In this document: positions 1-11,253 of the stretch, in pieces
Layout of the letters: each line of letters begins with the position of its first letter
Position numbering within the stretch: position 1 is the stretch's first letter
Assembly: GCA_964020155.1 (NCBI GenBank)
Contig: OZ026549.1
Coordinates: 3,520,133 to 3,584,132 of the forward strand
From: Chondrilla cf. caribensis
Taxonomy: Eukaryota > Porifera > Demospongiae > Chondrillida > Chondrillidae
Direction of reading: 5' to 3'
Length of the DNA stretch: 64,000 nucleotides
Notes under the pieces: model-generated
What the model was told of the DNA's origin: nothing
Databases searched by the model: none
The model's input: only the letters and a program-made list of their open reading frames with translations
Translations under genes and position numbers: made by a program

Positions 1-1505
1 CCTGACACTGGTCTGCTCCCAGAGAGTCAAAAATATCCGCGATACAGCCATGAGTGATGCATATGGAATACATGTTTTAGATTGCAGAATATAAGGCAGG
101 AGGACGCAATATACATAGGGATCAGTCCATGGCCATTTTGCTCCCTTGTAATTCCAAATCGTTGAAGGTAGTTATTGCGCAAAACATACACATACATACG
201 TAGTTCAATATACAATAACATACTGACCGTGAGTGTGTACTAACCAGGAGTTCGTACTAACCAAGAGTCACTGTGTGCTAGCCCAGGTACCTACTAAGCA
301 AGTTTCAATGTATATACTAGTGTATATCTTCATTCGATGTGGGAACTAAATCTGATTAATGGCAACCAGTCTTGGATGTCTCTTCTCTGATGAGCCCCAA
401 CGAGCATGAAACGTTGTCTTCAGTTTTTCCATCTCTGTTAGATGACTGAAGAGGATCCAGACTATCACTGCACAGGTGCCATCAATACACAATGTCATAT
501 TAATATGTATACAACGGTGGCCTAAGTTACGGGACGATTTTAATATGGCGGCCGTCGCCTATTTTAGCACACTTACAATTTTCTCGATATCCAGGCGAAT
601 TCGAAACGGGACAGTGAAAATAAATCATGAGAACACTTTTAGAATGTTCAAGAACATAGCAATAGTACTTTGAAATCTTCGTGACTTTCATTTACTCGAA
701 TAAGGGCTCTAATCGGCGTAACATTCGAAAATATTCGGTGACACAAGTTTTAGTGCAAGAATTCATCGGTCACAACTCTGAGTATCTGGCTTACCTTGCC
801 CTCCGTCGAACATCACAAATATCCGATTCAGTTGAAATGTCAGTCTTGGAGAGCTCATTTTATAGCCATCGTGCTCTGATATCTACGCGTACTGAACTTG
901 ACTCGTGTAAAAGAACAGTAGGTTTTCTGCGTATATCTTCTAATTAGAGTTTTCTACCATACAATCCTCTCTGCAGTGGTCACTCACACTTTTAAGCTAT
1001 GGAATCTGGTCGGTATACCCTGTGATTAATTTTAGGAATAGCCTACCGACAGTCATACATCTACGCATACGATATAATTTCTTCTTTCAAGTTTGCGCAA
1101 ATAGTAGATCATATGAATGCGGGTAAGTTGTTTGGAGCATTTTCTCTTTAAAAATTATTGAAGATCCTATCTGTTGAAGATTCTCAATTATGCAAGTTTT
1201 GAATAATAATATTATACGTTTGAAGAATAAACTTATAATTCCCTCAAAACAACTATCGACAACGTGTTCGCTCAAAGTAGTGATTTTCCATCGGGACGGG
1301 CTGACAAGCACCGAAAGATGCAATGAAACGATTAGGTGCAGAATACACCGATTAGAATGTTGTTTAATGTTTCTAAAGATTTATTTACAAATAAAATCGA
1401 AAAATCTTGCTTTTAGGACGATTGAAATTGTACCGTTTCGTTCCACCATTTTCTTAAACCCTCAATCGTCCATAACTTTTGACCGCCACTGTACATTCAT
1501 GAGCT

Positions 1506-1506
<1 letters not shown>
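1..1506. other. Intergenic DNA without recognised gene
   Basis: No open frame here resembles a known protein and no convincing chain of splice sites joins the short frames. The only structured stretch is about 356-470, which has a CTGATGA...GAAAC core within an imperfect hairpin and may be a remnant of a Penelope-like element (see findings). Around 544 an ATGGCGGCC motif resembles the YY1-type start-site motif seen at several genes in this window, but only a short open frame follows. Confidence 0.6.
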
Positions 1507-1580
<74 letters not shown>

Positions 1581-1616
1581 ACACACGCACACATACCATC
1601 CATCCATCCATCCATT
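1507..1616. repeat. (CA)n microsatellite with (CCAT)n tail
   Basis: A nearly pure CA dinucleotide tract of about 90 bp runs into four to five CCAT tetramers near 1598-1615. It directly abuts the 3' end of the LINE fragment at 1625-1800. A simple-repeat tail beside a LINE 3' end is common, so the tract may descend from that element's tail. Confidence 0.9.
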
Positions 1617-1624
1617 TGCTGCGT

Positions 1625-1800
1625 AGCTCCGAAACACCCAAAGGGCAGGAGATGCAGGCCAGTCAGTTTCGTCTACTGGTACCAGTGGAGGATGGCCTCG
1701 CTTTGCAGAAGCGCTGGTGGTTTTGTATCCCCTGTTGGTGAAATAACTGATGGCAGTATGGAATCCTTGAGATGGTGGAGTGATGCTGTCTCACATGATT
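1625..1800 (-). mobile_element. 3' end fragment of a non-LTR retrotransposon
   Basis: Read on the minus strand this encodes a peptide with a zinc-finger-like core, CHQLFHQQGIQNHQRFC. It closely resembles the C-terminal tail of the larger LINE copy at 24.3-26.6 kb (CDYCQQLFHQQGLRNHKSF, near 26562-26624). Only the last roughly 60 codons are present, in the opposite orientation to the larger copy, so this is a 5'-truncated insertion, the usual product of incomplete reverse transcription. CA repeats flank it on both sides. It is not functional. Confidence 0.7.
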
Positions 1801-1801
1801 T

Positions 1802-1819
1802 TCACACACACACATACGT

Positions 1820-1862
<43 letters not shown>

Positions 1863-1942
1863 CGCAGTCACACACACACACACACATGCGCAGTCACACA
1901 CACACACACACATGCACAGTCACACACACACACACACACATA

Positions 1943-2006
<64 letters not shown>

Positions 2007-2102
2007 CACAGTCACACACACATGCACAGTCACACACGTACGCACACACACACACACACGCGCGCGCGCATGCACACACACTCACATGCAAAGTCACACA
2101 TA
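1802..2102. repeat. Compound (CA)n microsatellite
   Basis: About 300 bp of CA dinucleotides are interrupted by a recurring ATGCGCAGT or ATGCACAGT interspersion, a TACGTAC spacer and a short CG-alternating run near 2060-2070. All six frames are open only because of the repeat, so none is a gene. Alternating purine-pyrimidine tracts of this length can adopt Z-DNA. Confidence 0.9.
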
Positions 2103-2826
2103 TGATGAAGCCTTGCAATGACAGATCAATTATTGTATACAATATGTAGATTCAAAGCAACCACTGCACACGTATGAACTCTTATTTCTTAATATATGAC
2201 CAGAAGAGATTGAACTGAATTTATGAATGTGTTATCAGTTACCATGTGAAATGGCTTATTAACACTGCAAAAATGCTATAATAATTGATGGCATTTGAAT
2301 AAACTCACACTTCAACTGAATGGAAATCTGAGCATGAACCTGACTCTAAACATGGAAAATAGAACATAATATCATGACTCATTTGTGTAAACTGTACATT
2401 GCATGACCTCATTATATTAACGCATCTTAAATGGGTTTTTAGAATACAAGCAATCCATTAATTAGCACAAATGTAATAGACAATGTATGTACATTGTAAC
2501 TATCCAATGGCAACAATCATTGGGGTCACTGGGGTCAGCCATGAACGAATGCATTGTGTTAGAATAGGCAGACACGATTATAGTTGGAGTGATGAAGCTC
2601 TTCTCCTCTTACAGTACTTCAACAATGTGAAGTTAGTATCATGTTTTGAATGTATCCATGACAGTGAACTGTCAATTATACAACATCAGAATCATACAAC
2701 AAACCACAATAGAAAGATGGCGACTTCATACATAGAGCAAGAAATTTTTGAAGATCAGCAGCTAGATTATCAACTACTTTTAGCACCCAAGCTTTCGCAT
2801 AATAGTTTTAATAGGGCTAATGCAGA
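2103..2826. other. Intergenic DNA, nothing recognised
   Basis: AT-rich sequence. A 115-codon frame at 2483-2830 has no recognisable domain, signal or repeat. It ends where the purine-rich LINE remnant begins, so it may be chance or a degraded 5' part of that element. An AAGATGGCGAC motif lies near 2714. Confidence 0.4.
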
Positions 2827-4340
2827 TTAACATGCGGAAGACGATAAAAATGCTAGTAATTTCAAAGAAATCGATTTATCACGGGATTCACTATTGGAGG
2901 AGAGAGATGCAGATGACGAGGAATCCAAAGAGTGGTGCAATGTGGTTTGCAGCTTGGTGAGGGGGAGGTTGAGGGACGGGCGTAGTGAGTGTATCAGATG
3001 GTGTAGTGACTGGGTTTCACCTATAGAGTTTGAGGACAAAGGAGGAAAGGGGTAGGCACGGAAGTGGAACAATCCATTCGAGTAGTTGGCAGTGACCTAC
3101 TGGGGAAAGCGCTGGTCCTGAGGCAGAAATGGTTAAGGCAGGGTGTGTCAAAGTCAGTGCAGAAGCAGAATACGCTAAATTCCTGTGTGGCCCGGAGGAT
3201 ACCTGAGGTTAACCAGGGATTGGATGCACCGAATTTGGAGTATAGAAAAGATGGGCCAGCAGACACTGAGCCTAGCGTAAAGGAGGAAAGAGCCACCCAG
3301 TCTGGGACAAATTCCAGGGTGTTCACGGAGCTTTCTGAGCATGTCCTGGGTGGGGGACCGGCTGGGATTGGGACTGATACAGATATGTCTGACTCTGATC
3401 TACTGGTAATCTTCAGACAATGCAACGAAGAAGGTGTTAACCTTAGTGTTGCTGACCCTGACACCACGGTCCTGCTTGTCGATAATCTGCTGAGGATGGA
3501 AAGGCATATAGCTTCCTTAGAAAATGAGCTAGTGAAACAACGTGAATTTAATGAAAGGCTGGAAATTAGATTAAGTGGCCTGGAGAATGTACACAAAGCT
3601 AGGGTAGAGGGAGATAGAAATGGGGGAGGAGTGTTACCCAGGTTGGAACCGAGTATCTTGTTGAATCAAGGTACAGCCAGTCTTGATTCCTCTATTCCCA
3701 ATGACATCAGGAGCAAGAATGTTTTATCTGGCAAAACACCAGCCTGCAGGTTTCTGGAGCAGATTGTGAGAAGATTCACAAAGGAAGAGGTAAGGAGGTA
3801 AGTTGCAGAATTTACAGGCTGCTCCAATCAGTACAGATAAACGACAAACACAGAAGAAGCCTAAGGGAGGGGAGGAGTCCAAGATTTGTGAAGTGGAGAA
3901 TGGAAACAAAGTTTCAAAGAATACAGGAGGTAGCCTGGGAAACCTCAACAGTGGTAGATGGAAGATATGGGGACTAGGTCTATCACAGTAGAGACTGTAC
4001 GGGAGGAAATCAAAAAAATAGTAGAGTCTAGAGGTGAGTTAAAGGTGAGAAGAGTGGAATTTAATACTGTGAAGGGGGTAAAATGGTGGTTTTGGGTAGA
4101 AGGTGAGGAGAGCGTTCTTCAGGATCTGACTTTAAAATGTAACTGGGAGCAGTGGAAGCTACCATTGGTGCCTTTTTAGGACATACCAGCATCAGAGTAC
4201 TACCAAAGAGGGGGAGAGTGTCAACAGGAAGGGGAGTGAGGCCCAAATGAGTGATGAGAAAGCTAGACATGGGGAGGGTGTAGGAAATGTAGGGGTTAAT
4301 AGTGAGGGCATTAGTAGCTATATTAGGAAACACTATTGAA
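2827..4340 (+). mobile_element. Non-LTR retrotransposon ORF1-like remnant
   Basis: The segment is purine-rich on the plus strand, unlike its surroundings. A 245-codon frame at 3064-3801 contains a predicted coiled coil (about residues 140-180: leucine-rich, with LENELVKQ and RLEIRLSGLE). A second frame at 3958-4179 encodes a basic, tryptophan-containing segment (KVRRVEFNTVKGVKWWFWVE) of the kind found at the C-terminal end of LINE ORF1 proteins. A coiled coil followed by a basic nucleic-acid-binding domain is the usual ORF1 layout and supports RNA chaperone or RNP assembly as the ancestral role. Stops and frame changes separate the pieces, and no endonuclease or reverse transcriptase follows. 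The family is uncertain. Confidence 0.45.
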
Positions 4341-4344
4341 CACA

Positions 4345-4975
4345 AAGACAACTAGACACTATAATATTTGGAACTGTACATTGACACAACATGACATTGT
4401 AGACACTACAGGACACTATGAGACACTAATGGACTTTGGACCATATAGACACTATAGAACACTGCAGAACTATATACAGACAGTACAGGACACTGTAGAC
4501 AATAAATAGACACTATAGACACTATTATAGAATACTGTAGACAATGTAGACAGTACAGTACACGTAGACACTATAGACACTGTAGACACTGTAGACACTA
4601 TGCGCATATACACGACACTGCATATAGGCATTATAGGACACTATAGACACTATGGACACTATATAGAACACTTTCGAACACTGCGGACACTGCAGGGCAC
4701 TATAGACACTATAGGCACATGCACTGTAGACACTATAGACACTACAGGACACTATAGACACTGTCCACACTATAGGACACTGTAGACACTATAGAACTCT
4801 ATAGACACTGTAGACACTAGGTATACAGGACATTGTAGACATTATGGGACACTGTAGACACTATAGGACACCGTAGACACTATAGCTCACTGTAGACACT
4901 ATAGCACACTGTAGACACTATAGGGCACTATAGACACTGTAGCACACTGTAGACACTAACACACTACAGACATTT
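4345..4975 (+). repeat. GACACTATAG-type degenerate minisatellite
   Basis: About 630 bp consists of imperfect tandem copies of a 9-12 bp unit close to GACACTATA(G) or GACACTGTA(G), roughly 50 copies with single-base drift and variable spacing. All reading frames through it are repeat artefacts. It starts immediately at the end of the LINE ORF1 remnant, so it may have grown from that element's 3' end. Confidence 0.85.
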
Positions 4976-6012
4976 AAATAATATTATTATGATTGGTGAA
5001 TGGTACATGAAGAACCAACCCATATTTCTGCAAAGTACAGAATGTGTTGGAATGAAGGAATAGAAGATCTATCCAAACACACCTTCAGTCAGTTTCAATA
5101 CTCTACATGAGGCAATCTATTTTGAACTATTAGATGTCCAGGATATGGCTCCGCTGCCCTATATCACACGTGTGCACAGTATATGCATGCAGTTTGAGGT
5201 AAAATGGCCTAAATTTTCAACATTTAGCATTCTAGGCCATCATTCAATTCGTAAAAGAGAAGAAAGAGTATAGCTGCCATGCAGGTAAGTATAAACTACT
5301 ATCCCTCACCGGTATGAGGTACAGATATTCTTTGTTAAGTCGTCTCTCTGCAACAAGTTTGGGTGAAGGCTAACATACTAAAGAACACTCTCGTAAATCA
5401 TTAGGTTGATGTTGACGTCTCAGTGGAGCAGGCAATCCTTACTATAAAAGTTTGATTGAAATTTGGGCATTTCACCTTATAGTAGACCTAGTAGTGTCCA
5501 TTGAATAGGAACACACAGAACATATCTTGTCATATTGGGAACTTCCGGCATTATAAAGCAGGTGAATACCCTATATTTCGTAGATCAAGTCTTTAAACCA
5601 AATGCACACTCCCTTGCCTCTCCGGTACTGTTAAAAAGGGAAGGAAAATGTGATTCGATTTCCATGCACATCATATCACACATTATACATGCTGTGAATA
5701 TTTCAGATAAACCGAAGTTGCTAAGTAGGGTAATTGCCACTATTATGAGACAGTAGGTATTATAAGACACTTTTAGTTTAAATTGCATATAGTGAAATAA
5801 CAATGTACTATACCTATCATAAGCCACACAGAATTTTTACGGCTAAATGCCGCATAGTTAGCAATTATCGTCCATTTTATATTTATAACCATGTGCTCCA
5901 ATACACACATGTGCCCAAGTTTTGGAAGGAGCACATATAAACTACTATCCCTCACCGGTATAAGGTACATGATTATTTAACCAAGGAAACAGAAGGTACT
6001 TGATTGTCTTAA
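4976..6012. other. Intergenic DNA with a distant direct repeat
   Basis: No gene recognised. A near-identical segment of about 30 bp (core AAACTACTATCCCTCACCGG) occurs at about 5291-5321 and again at 5939-5969, some 648 bp apart in the same orientation. The right copy lies just before the transposase remnant at 6015. The pair could mark the ends of a small insertion or a duplicated regulatory site. Confidence 0.45.
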
Positions 6013-6014
6013 AG

Positions 6015-7203
6015 AGGGATGCGTTGCTAATACTCTATTCACCAACAGTGAAAATGGCTGGATCAATAATTCTCTGTATCTTCAATGGTTCAAGTTCTTC
6101 CTCGACAACATCCCCTTACCAGGCCAGTGTTACTTATTGAAGATGGTCACTCTTCGCATGTTTCTATCAAGCTCATTGAATTGGCCCGCAAGAATGGTGT
6201 TCATCTTCTTTGCCTCCCTGCACATACCACCCACATCTTACCACCCCTAGATGTCGGTGTCTTCAAGTCCTTCAAAGCGTATTTTCAAAGGCTTGTCATC
6301 GATATCTTTGCAGCCATCCGGGCCAAGTAATCATAACGGAAGCTATTGCTTCACTGTTGAAAGAAGCGTGGCATCAGGCTCTCACCCCCGTCAATTTGAT
6401 GAGTTGCTTCAAATAATGTGGAATTCACACCTTGAACCCTGGGGAAATATCCTATCGCCAGCTGGCTCCCTCAAGAGCAATTATTCCTGCAGCTACTACT
6501 ACAGTACCACCATCTCCTGACAATGAATTGTTTACCAGAGAGCAGCAATCGTTTTATAAACACCGTTTTGAAGAAGGGTATGACCTCCCAGATCCAGACT
6601 ATCTTGCCTGGATGAAGATTGCTCATCCAGAGGTCACTACTCCACCCTGCTCAGATAGCAAATCCAGTGTTCGCAGCTCTTCTAAGGTCACTACTAGCTC
6701 CACTGATTCAAATGTTCTTAGTGAACTTTTTAGTGGTGCCCAAACTGCAGAAGTCCTAATCCAAACACCGTAGGAAGCCAGCACTGAATAGTAAGAATGT
6801 TATGGTGACAGATGATAAAGTATTTGATGAACTCAAGGTAAAAGAAAAAGAGTAAGAAATGGCAAAAAATAAAGAGTTGAAACAAATTGAAAAGCAAGAA
6901 AAGAAGAAAGAAAGAGATAACAAAAGCAAGGGAAAAGATCCTAAGAAGAAAGGAAAAGATGTGAAATATGTCAAGAAGCATCCACGTCCAGAGACCACTC
7001 TGACAAGTGGTGATGCCAATACATCTGCCGACAGCGATGACACAGTTTGCCCAGGTTGCAGCTTAGTGTGCAAAAATGATCCAGGAGGTCTCTGGGTCTG
7101 CTGCGACAACAGTGACTGTGAAACGTGGTATTGCTTCAATTGCTCAGGAATACCAGACAAAGAGGACATTCCTGAATATTATAACTGTCCCTCATGTATC
7201 TGA
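6015..7203 (+). pseudogene. Decayed pogo/Tigger-like DDE transposase with PHD-like tail
   Basis: In successive frames the region encodes the C-terminal half of a DDE_1 superfamily transposase: a NSENGWIN segment near 6048, LLIEDGHSSH (second acidic residue, about 6130) and, about 35 residues on, ILPPLDVGVFKSFK (third acidic residue, about 6250). This is followed by EAWHQAL, a proline/serine linker, a lysine-rich helix (6859-6960) and a cysteine-rich finger at 7046-7203 (CPGC, then WVCCD, WYCFNC and CPSC). Frame changes near 6108, 6329 and 6420 and stops before 6859 show it is dead. The N-terminal DNA-binding domains are missing, so it is 5' truncated. The finger resembles a PHD finger, with the usual histidine ligand replaced by cysteine. 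Confidence 0.75.
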
Positions 7204-7392
7204 ATATAGTACTGTAACTTTGTAACAGGAAGTTTTTATTGTCCCATATTCCTTACACTGTCTCATAAATGCAACTTGTAATTGTATGTGATTGTAATTG
7301 TTCATATTATAGCAATGAAGATATTCCTACTTAACGTGATGTACATATGGTGTGAATGTTAGTTGGTGTGAAACACAAAAGTTATGTGCAAC

Positions 7393-7461
7393 TGACCTTT
7401 CTAAGTAAGGTCAGTTACACAAATATTACACACATATTTGTGACCTTTCTAAGAAAGGTCA
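7393..7461. repeat. Two copies of an everted AGGTCA palindrome
   Basis: TGACCT, nine bases, AGGTCA occurs at 7393-7413 and again at 7441-7461, with near-identical spacers (TTCTAAGTA and TTCTAAGAA). Each copy is an almost perfect hairpin. AGGTCA is the nuclear-receptor half-site, but tandem hairpins beside a dead transposase may equally be transposon end sequence. Confidence 0.5.
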
Positions 7462-7769
7462 AAAATATAAATGTTTTTGTGTCTTATAATAGTAGGATTT
7501 ACCCTACACTGTTTATAAGATACAGGATATTATCTGAGAAAAGTATTTTGACCATCCTAACAATACTTCACATGGCAAGCTTCTATAATACCACTGTTCT
7601 CTACTGATACGTTAAGGCAATGTTTAAATCCTTTTTATATCTGCCAACAACATACACCCGTTAATATTATAGCTATGCAGCAAGAAACACAACAGTTGAA
7701 GTATAGTCTAGTGAGCAGTTAACACAAATTAAATGTACCTCAGCCTTGTATAGTAATGATAGCACATGC

Positions 7770-10233
7770 AAAACTTTTCCCCTTCAAAGAACTTCGTCTT
7801 GCTAACTGTCATTGGCTTTTGCTCTGATATTGTGTGGTGCAATCATGTATTTATCATATCGACAGAGACCCCTGGCTGTGTCAAATCGGAAAAACAAGTA
7901 CTGATGCTAAAAGGGGATACACTTACAATATTAAAGACCCAAGTGGTGTTGTGAATAAGTGTTTTTTAACCATTCTTTTGTGATTTTGTACAACCACTCA
8001 TGGTGTGATTGAACCATATCCCATCCAGCTGAAACAGTGTCTGGACAAGGTGACCCAAGAAAGGGAATTTGTAGTGTCAGGCACACTAACCATACCACCA
8101 GGGGCTCTGGATCCAAATACATACACTATCAAAGTCGTGGATATTAACTCTGATGGGAAATATAGTGAGGAAAACTCCTTCAGTGTCAAAGCAGGTATGT
8201 ACATACTCCATTGATACACTGTATGTTCCATGTGCTCTTGCATGTAGTGGGCTGTAAGTACACAGGATGTTGATTCAAAATCTTGCATCTGAAATCCAAT
8301 TTCCGCATTTCTATTTCCTAAGTTCTGAAAAGTAAATTCTTGCTTTCATTTTCCCAGTCTGGGAAAGCCTAGCCATTTCCATGTTGTCATTACGCATTAA
8401 CCCGAATTTATGTATAAAGAAAATTTTCATGGAAATGTAAGCTAATGAATAAAAATGCTGAGAAGCCAGCAACACTCACTAATAAGCTGGAAATCAAGTA
8501 TTTATAGCTCAGGCACTAGGGCCCACAATCCAGAATTTGGAATCTGTAGTTTAAATCCCAGTATCCATAATCCGGAGTTAGAGGTGTTTATGATGGCCAT
8601 AATAGTAATTGCTGTTTTTATCATCCTACACATAAATACCCCTTTCATGTACTTTCCCATGCAGGATGTAAATTTGTTATGAGTGATTTGAATTTTACAG
8701 ACCTTAGTGCTTATGCTTTCAATTATGTTGGTGTACATAAATTTTAATCTACAACCACTAGATGTTAGAGGTATTTGCAATGAAGGGGCTCCAACTGGAA
8801 GGATTTCTTGGAGTGTGTATGTATCATATGTACAAGTACACTATCAGTCAAGGTGGTCAGACTGTGAAAGGTGTGTGAAAATGGAAAGGTGTGTACGTGG
8901 ACCGGCCACAATTCAATGGTAATTGGTTATGTTATTCAGAGCCCACAGTTCCTGGTTCCGGATGTGGTCAACTGAGCCTTAAACTAGAGCCGGGTGAATA
9001 CAGAGTGACAGTACAAGATCTGGATGCTGGTAATAAAGACTATCACACTGAATAAGGACTTCTCGGTGCAAGGCGAATATAATATTATGTCCCTTACTTA
9101 TACTATGTACATCATTTTTCATACCTAGATGTACATGTCTATGCAATGAATTTCCTATTCTAATTGCTGACTTTCCTAAACTATTCCTTCTTCCCTCTAA
9201 TGCAGCTTATTGAGATCAAAATCAGTATGTTGCTTGATTAAACCTATGATTGAGGCATTTGAGCATTGCATTATTGTCACTGAACTCAGAGCCTATTAGC
9301 TGTGTTGAGAGTGGTGAATATTTGAGAAGGTTTCTCTGGCAGCAGCTGCAGGACATGAATAGACTTAGACATATATACCATATCTGTGGAGGGCACCTCA
9401 CAAGTAGTGAAGAGTGAGTGTAGCTGAGTACGACTATTTACATGTGTGTGTGTGTAGTTCACTCAGGTCAGTGACAGTATTTTTAATTACATATCTTAAA
9501 TCAGTGTATATTTTCACAGTATACAGCTTGACATGTCGGTTTGTATGTATTTCTTTCCTTGCAGGTGGTTCTGTTGGAACAGGTCAAGGAGGTGCCACTG
9601 ATACTTAAACTAAGTGGTACATGAGTTGCATTGACTGAATTATGTATTAATATTGGCTTCCTTGTATATAGGTGGCCCTATAGGGAATATGTACTTGACT
9701 CAACGGATACCCTTGCTGTTGGATGGTACATTCTAACTGTGACAGAAGTGGGAACAGGAAGTAAGGGTTATGGAAGATTCTCTGTTGGTGCAAGTGAGTG
9801 CCTCATAAATGCAATCGGTTCTATTTTTGTCTACTGCATGTGCCATGCTAAACAGTATTCCATTCTGTTGCATTTAATGTAATGCATGTACATAAATACA
9901 TCAGTACTGTTGTCGTAACTGCAAGAGCTTGCTTTGTAATGAGATCCTGCAAGTTCCATGATACCATTTTTCTTGCTGTACACAACTCAGTCTACTTGAT
10001 TAAAATTAGTTTAACCTGCAAGCAATGCATACTAATTAGTCTCACCCATTTACATATAGGGAGATTCAGGGTGTGTCTTCATAATAATTATTATTGAAAT
10101 AGTCAATGTATTGGTCTTGAAGTCAAGTATAAGGCTGATGCAGGTGATGATGAATTATCAGTCTGCTTGGATCCCGCTCAGGGTGGAAGTTTCACTGCTG
10201 GTCTCACAGCCAAAGTAGGCAATCGCCCTAAAG
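7770..10233 (+). pseudogene. Degenerate multi-exon gene for a secreted repeated-module protein
   Basis: Exon-like blocks of one beta-rich module recur: 7766-7954 (starts with a hydrophobic, signal-peptide-like run ending near IVWC), about 8005-8195, about 8938-9072, about 9672-9790 and about 10109-10233. Several share a pattern of EPGEYRVTVQD or NTYTIKVVD, then a final FSV followed by a splice donor (8195, about 9790). The fourth block ends at a GTAAGG donor. Frames are broken: the third block needs a one-base shift near 9045 to reach its NKDFSVQ end, and the first block has competing frames. I do not recognise the family. Either it is a pseudogene or intron boundaries are misjudged. No terminal exon or membrane anchor was found. 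Confidence 0.35.
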
Positions 10234-10339
10234 GTAAGGGCAGTATTATGCGGGCAATAAGTATATATGAAAGGAAATGATAACTACTTCACACACATGC
10301 ACGCACGCACACACACACTGATTTGAGTTGTGTGTTTTG

Positions 10340-10372
10340 ACCGTTATAAGTGATTTCCTCACTTATAACGGT
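10340..10372. repeat. Perfect 14-bp hairpin
   Basis: ACCGTTATAAGTGA and its exact reverse complement are separated by a five-base spacer. No matching copy was noticed elsewhere in the window. Confidence 0.6.
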
Positions 10373-10834
10373 AACAAAGATTGAAGACCTCTATGGTTAC
10401 AAATGACAACACTGCTGACATTTGTACTAAAATCCTTATTATTATCAATTTTAACTGTGAATATCGTCAAGTATAGGGTCACCTCCCAATGATATGGATA
10501 AAAACCACTCTGATTCCCTCAAGTTTGTAAGGTTAATAACTTTATCTTCGTTGTGAGGAAATGCTATACTCAACCTTATACTGGAAGTGCAAGTACCTTG
10601 AAAATCTCTGTCAGAAAGGACGGAGGAGCAAATGACCACATTGTCATTAGCTACATTGGTTGATAAGGATCAAGTCAAAGCAGCTCATTCTTAAAAACAG
10701 GCTATTTACCAATTCAGCAATTATTTGAAAACTACAATTAATGTTTGAAAATGAATAATATTATGGATATAATATTTTTTGACACAGATTCGGGGCTATC
10801 ATATGACATTGTGCTTTTTATTCAATTTTATATT

Positions 10835-11075
10835 TTGTAGGCACACATACTACGCAACAGAGAAGTACACTACACAACAGTAAAGCATACAACACAACAG
10901 ATCCAGAGAGGTGCATTAAACAACAAAGTACAAACTACACAAAAGAGGGATACAATATACAACACATTATTATTATATATAACAAAAGGTCACACTATAT
11001 ACCCATGCAAAAGATAAGTACACTACACAAAAGAGGGGAAACATCTTACAGCAGAGGTGTACACTACATGAAAGA
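10835..11075 (+). repeat. Degenerate ACACAACAG tandem array
   Basis: Irregular copies of a unit near TACACTACACAACAG or TACACTACACAAAAGAG recur from about 10840 to 11070. The array lies between the degenerate module gene and the AGA gene and contains no open frame of interest. Confidence 0.6.
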
Positions 11076-11156
11076 GGTGGTGTTTATCATACCAAACCAA
11101 TCCAAAAGGCGTTAGGTTAGACATTATGTACGTATGTATAATAATTATTATACGTA

Positions 11157-11158
<2 letters not shown>

Positions 11159-11198
<40 letters not shown>

Positions 11199-11216
11199 GT
11201 ATATGTACATAGATAA

Positions 11217-11253
<37 letters not shown>
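11159..11253 (+). repeat. (AC)n followed by (GATA)n microsatellites
   Basis: A CA tract of about 35 bp at 11159-11193 is followed by a GATA tetranucleotide tract of about 40 bp at 11211-11253. Sequence from 11254 to the AGA stop at 11638 holds no recognised feature except a short CA run near 11517-11533. Confidence 0.9.

Noticed and set aside
1692..2149. Long open frames of repeated His-Thr or Cys-Val codons
   Set aside because: They are translations of CA/TG microsatellites and are open in all frames; the same holds at 13.6-14.1 kb and 18.0-18.4 kb.
3021..3596. 191-codon minus-strand frame rich in Ser and Leu
   Set aside because: It is the antisense shadow of the purine-rich ORF1 remnant and has no domain or splice context.
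4345..4975. Possible CRISPR-like array of short repeats
   Set aside because: Units are 9-12 bp, degenerate and without unique spacers, and the genome is eukaryotic. It is a minisatellite.
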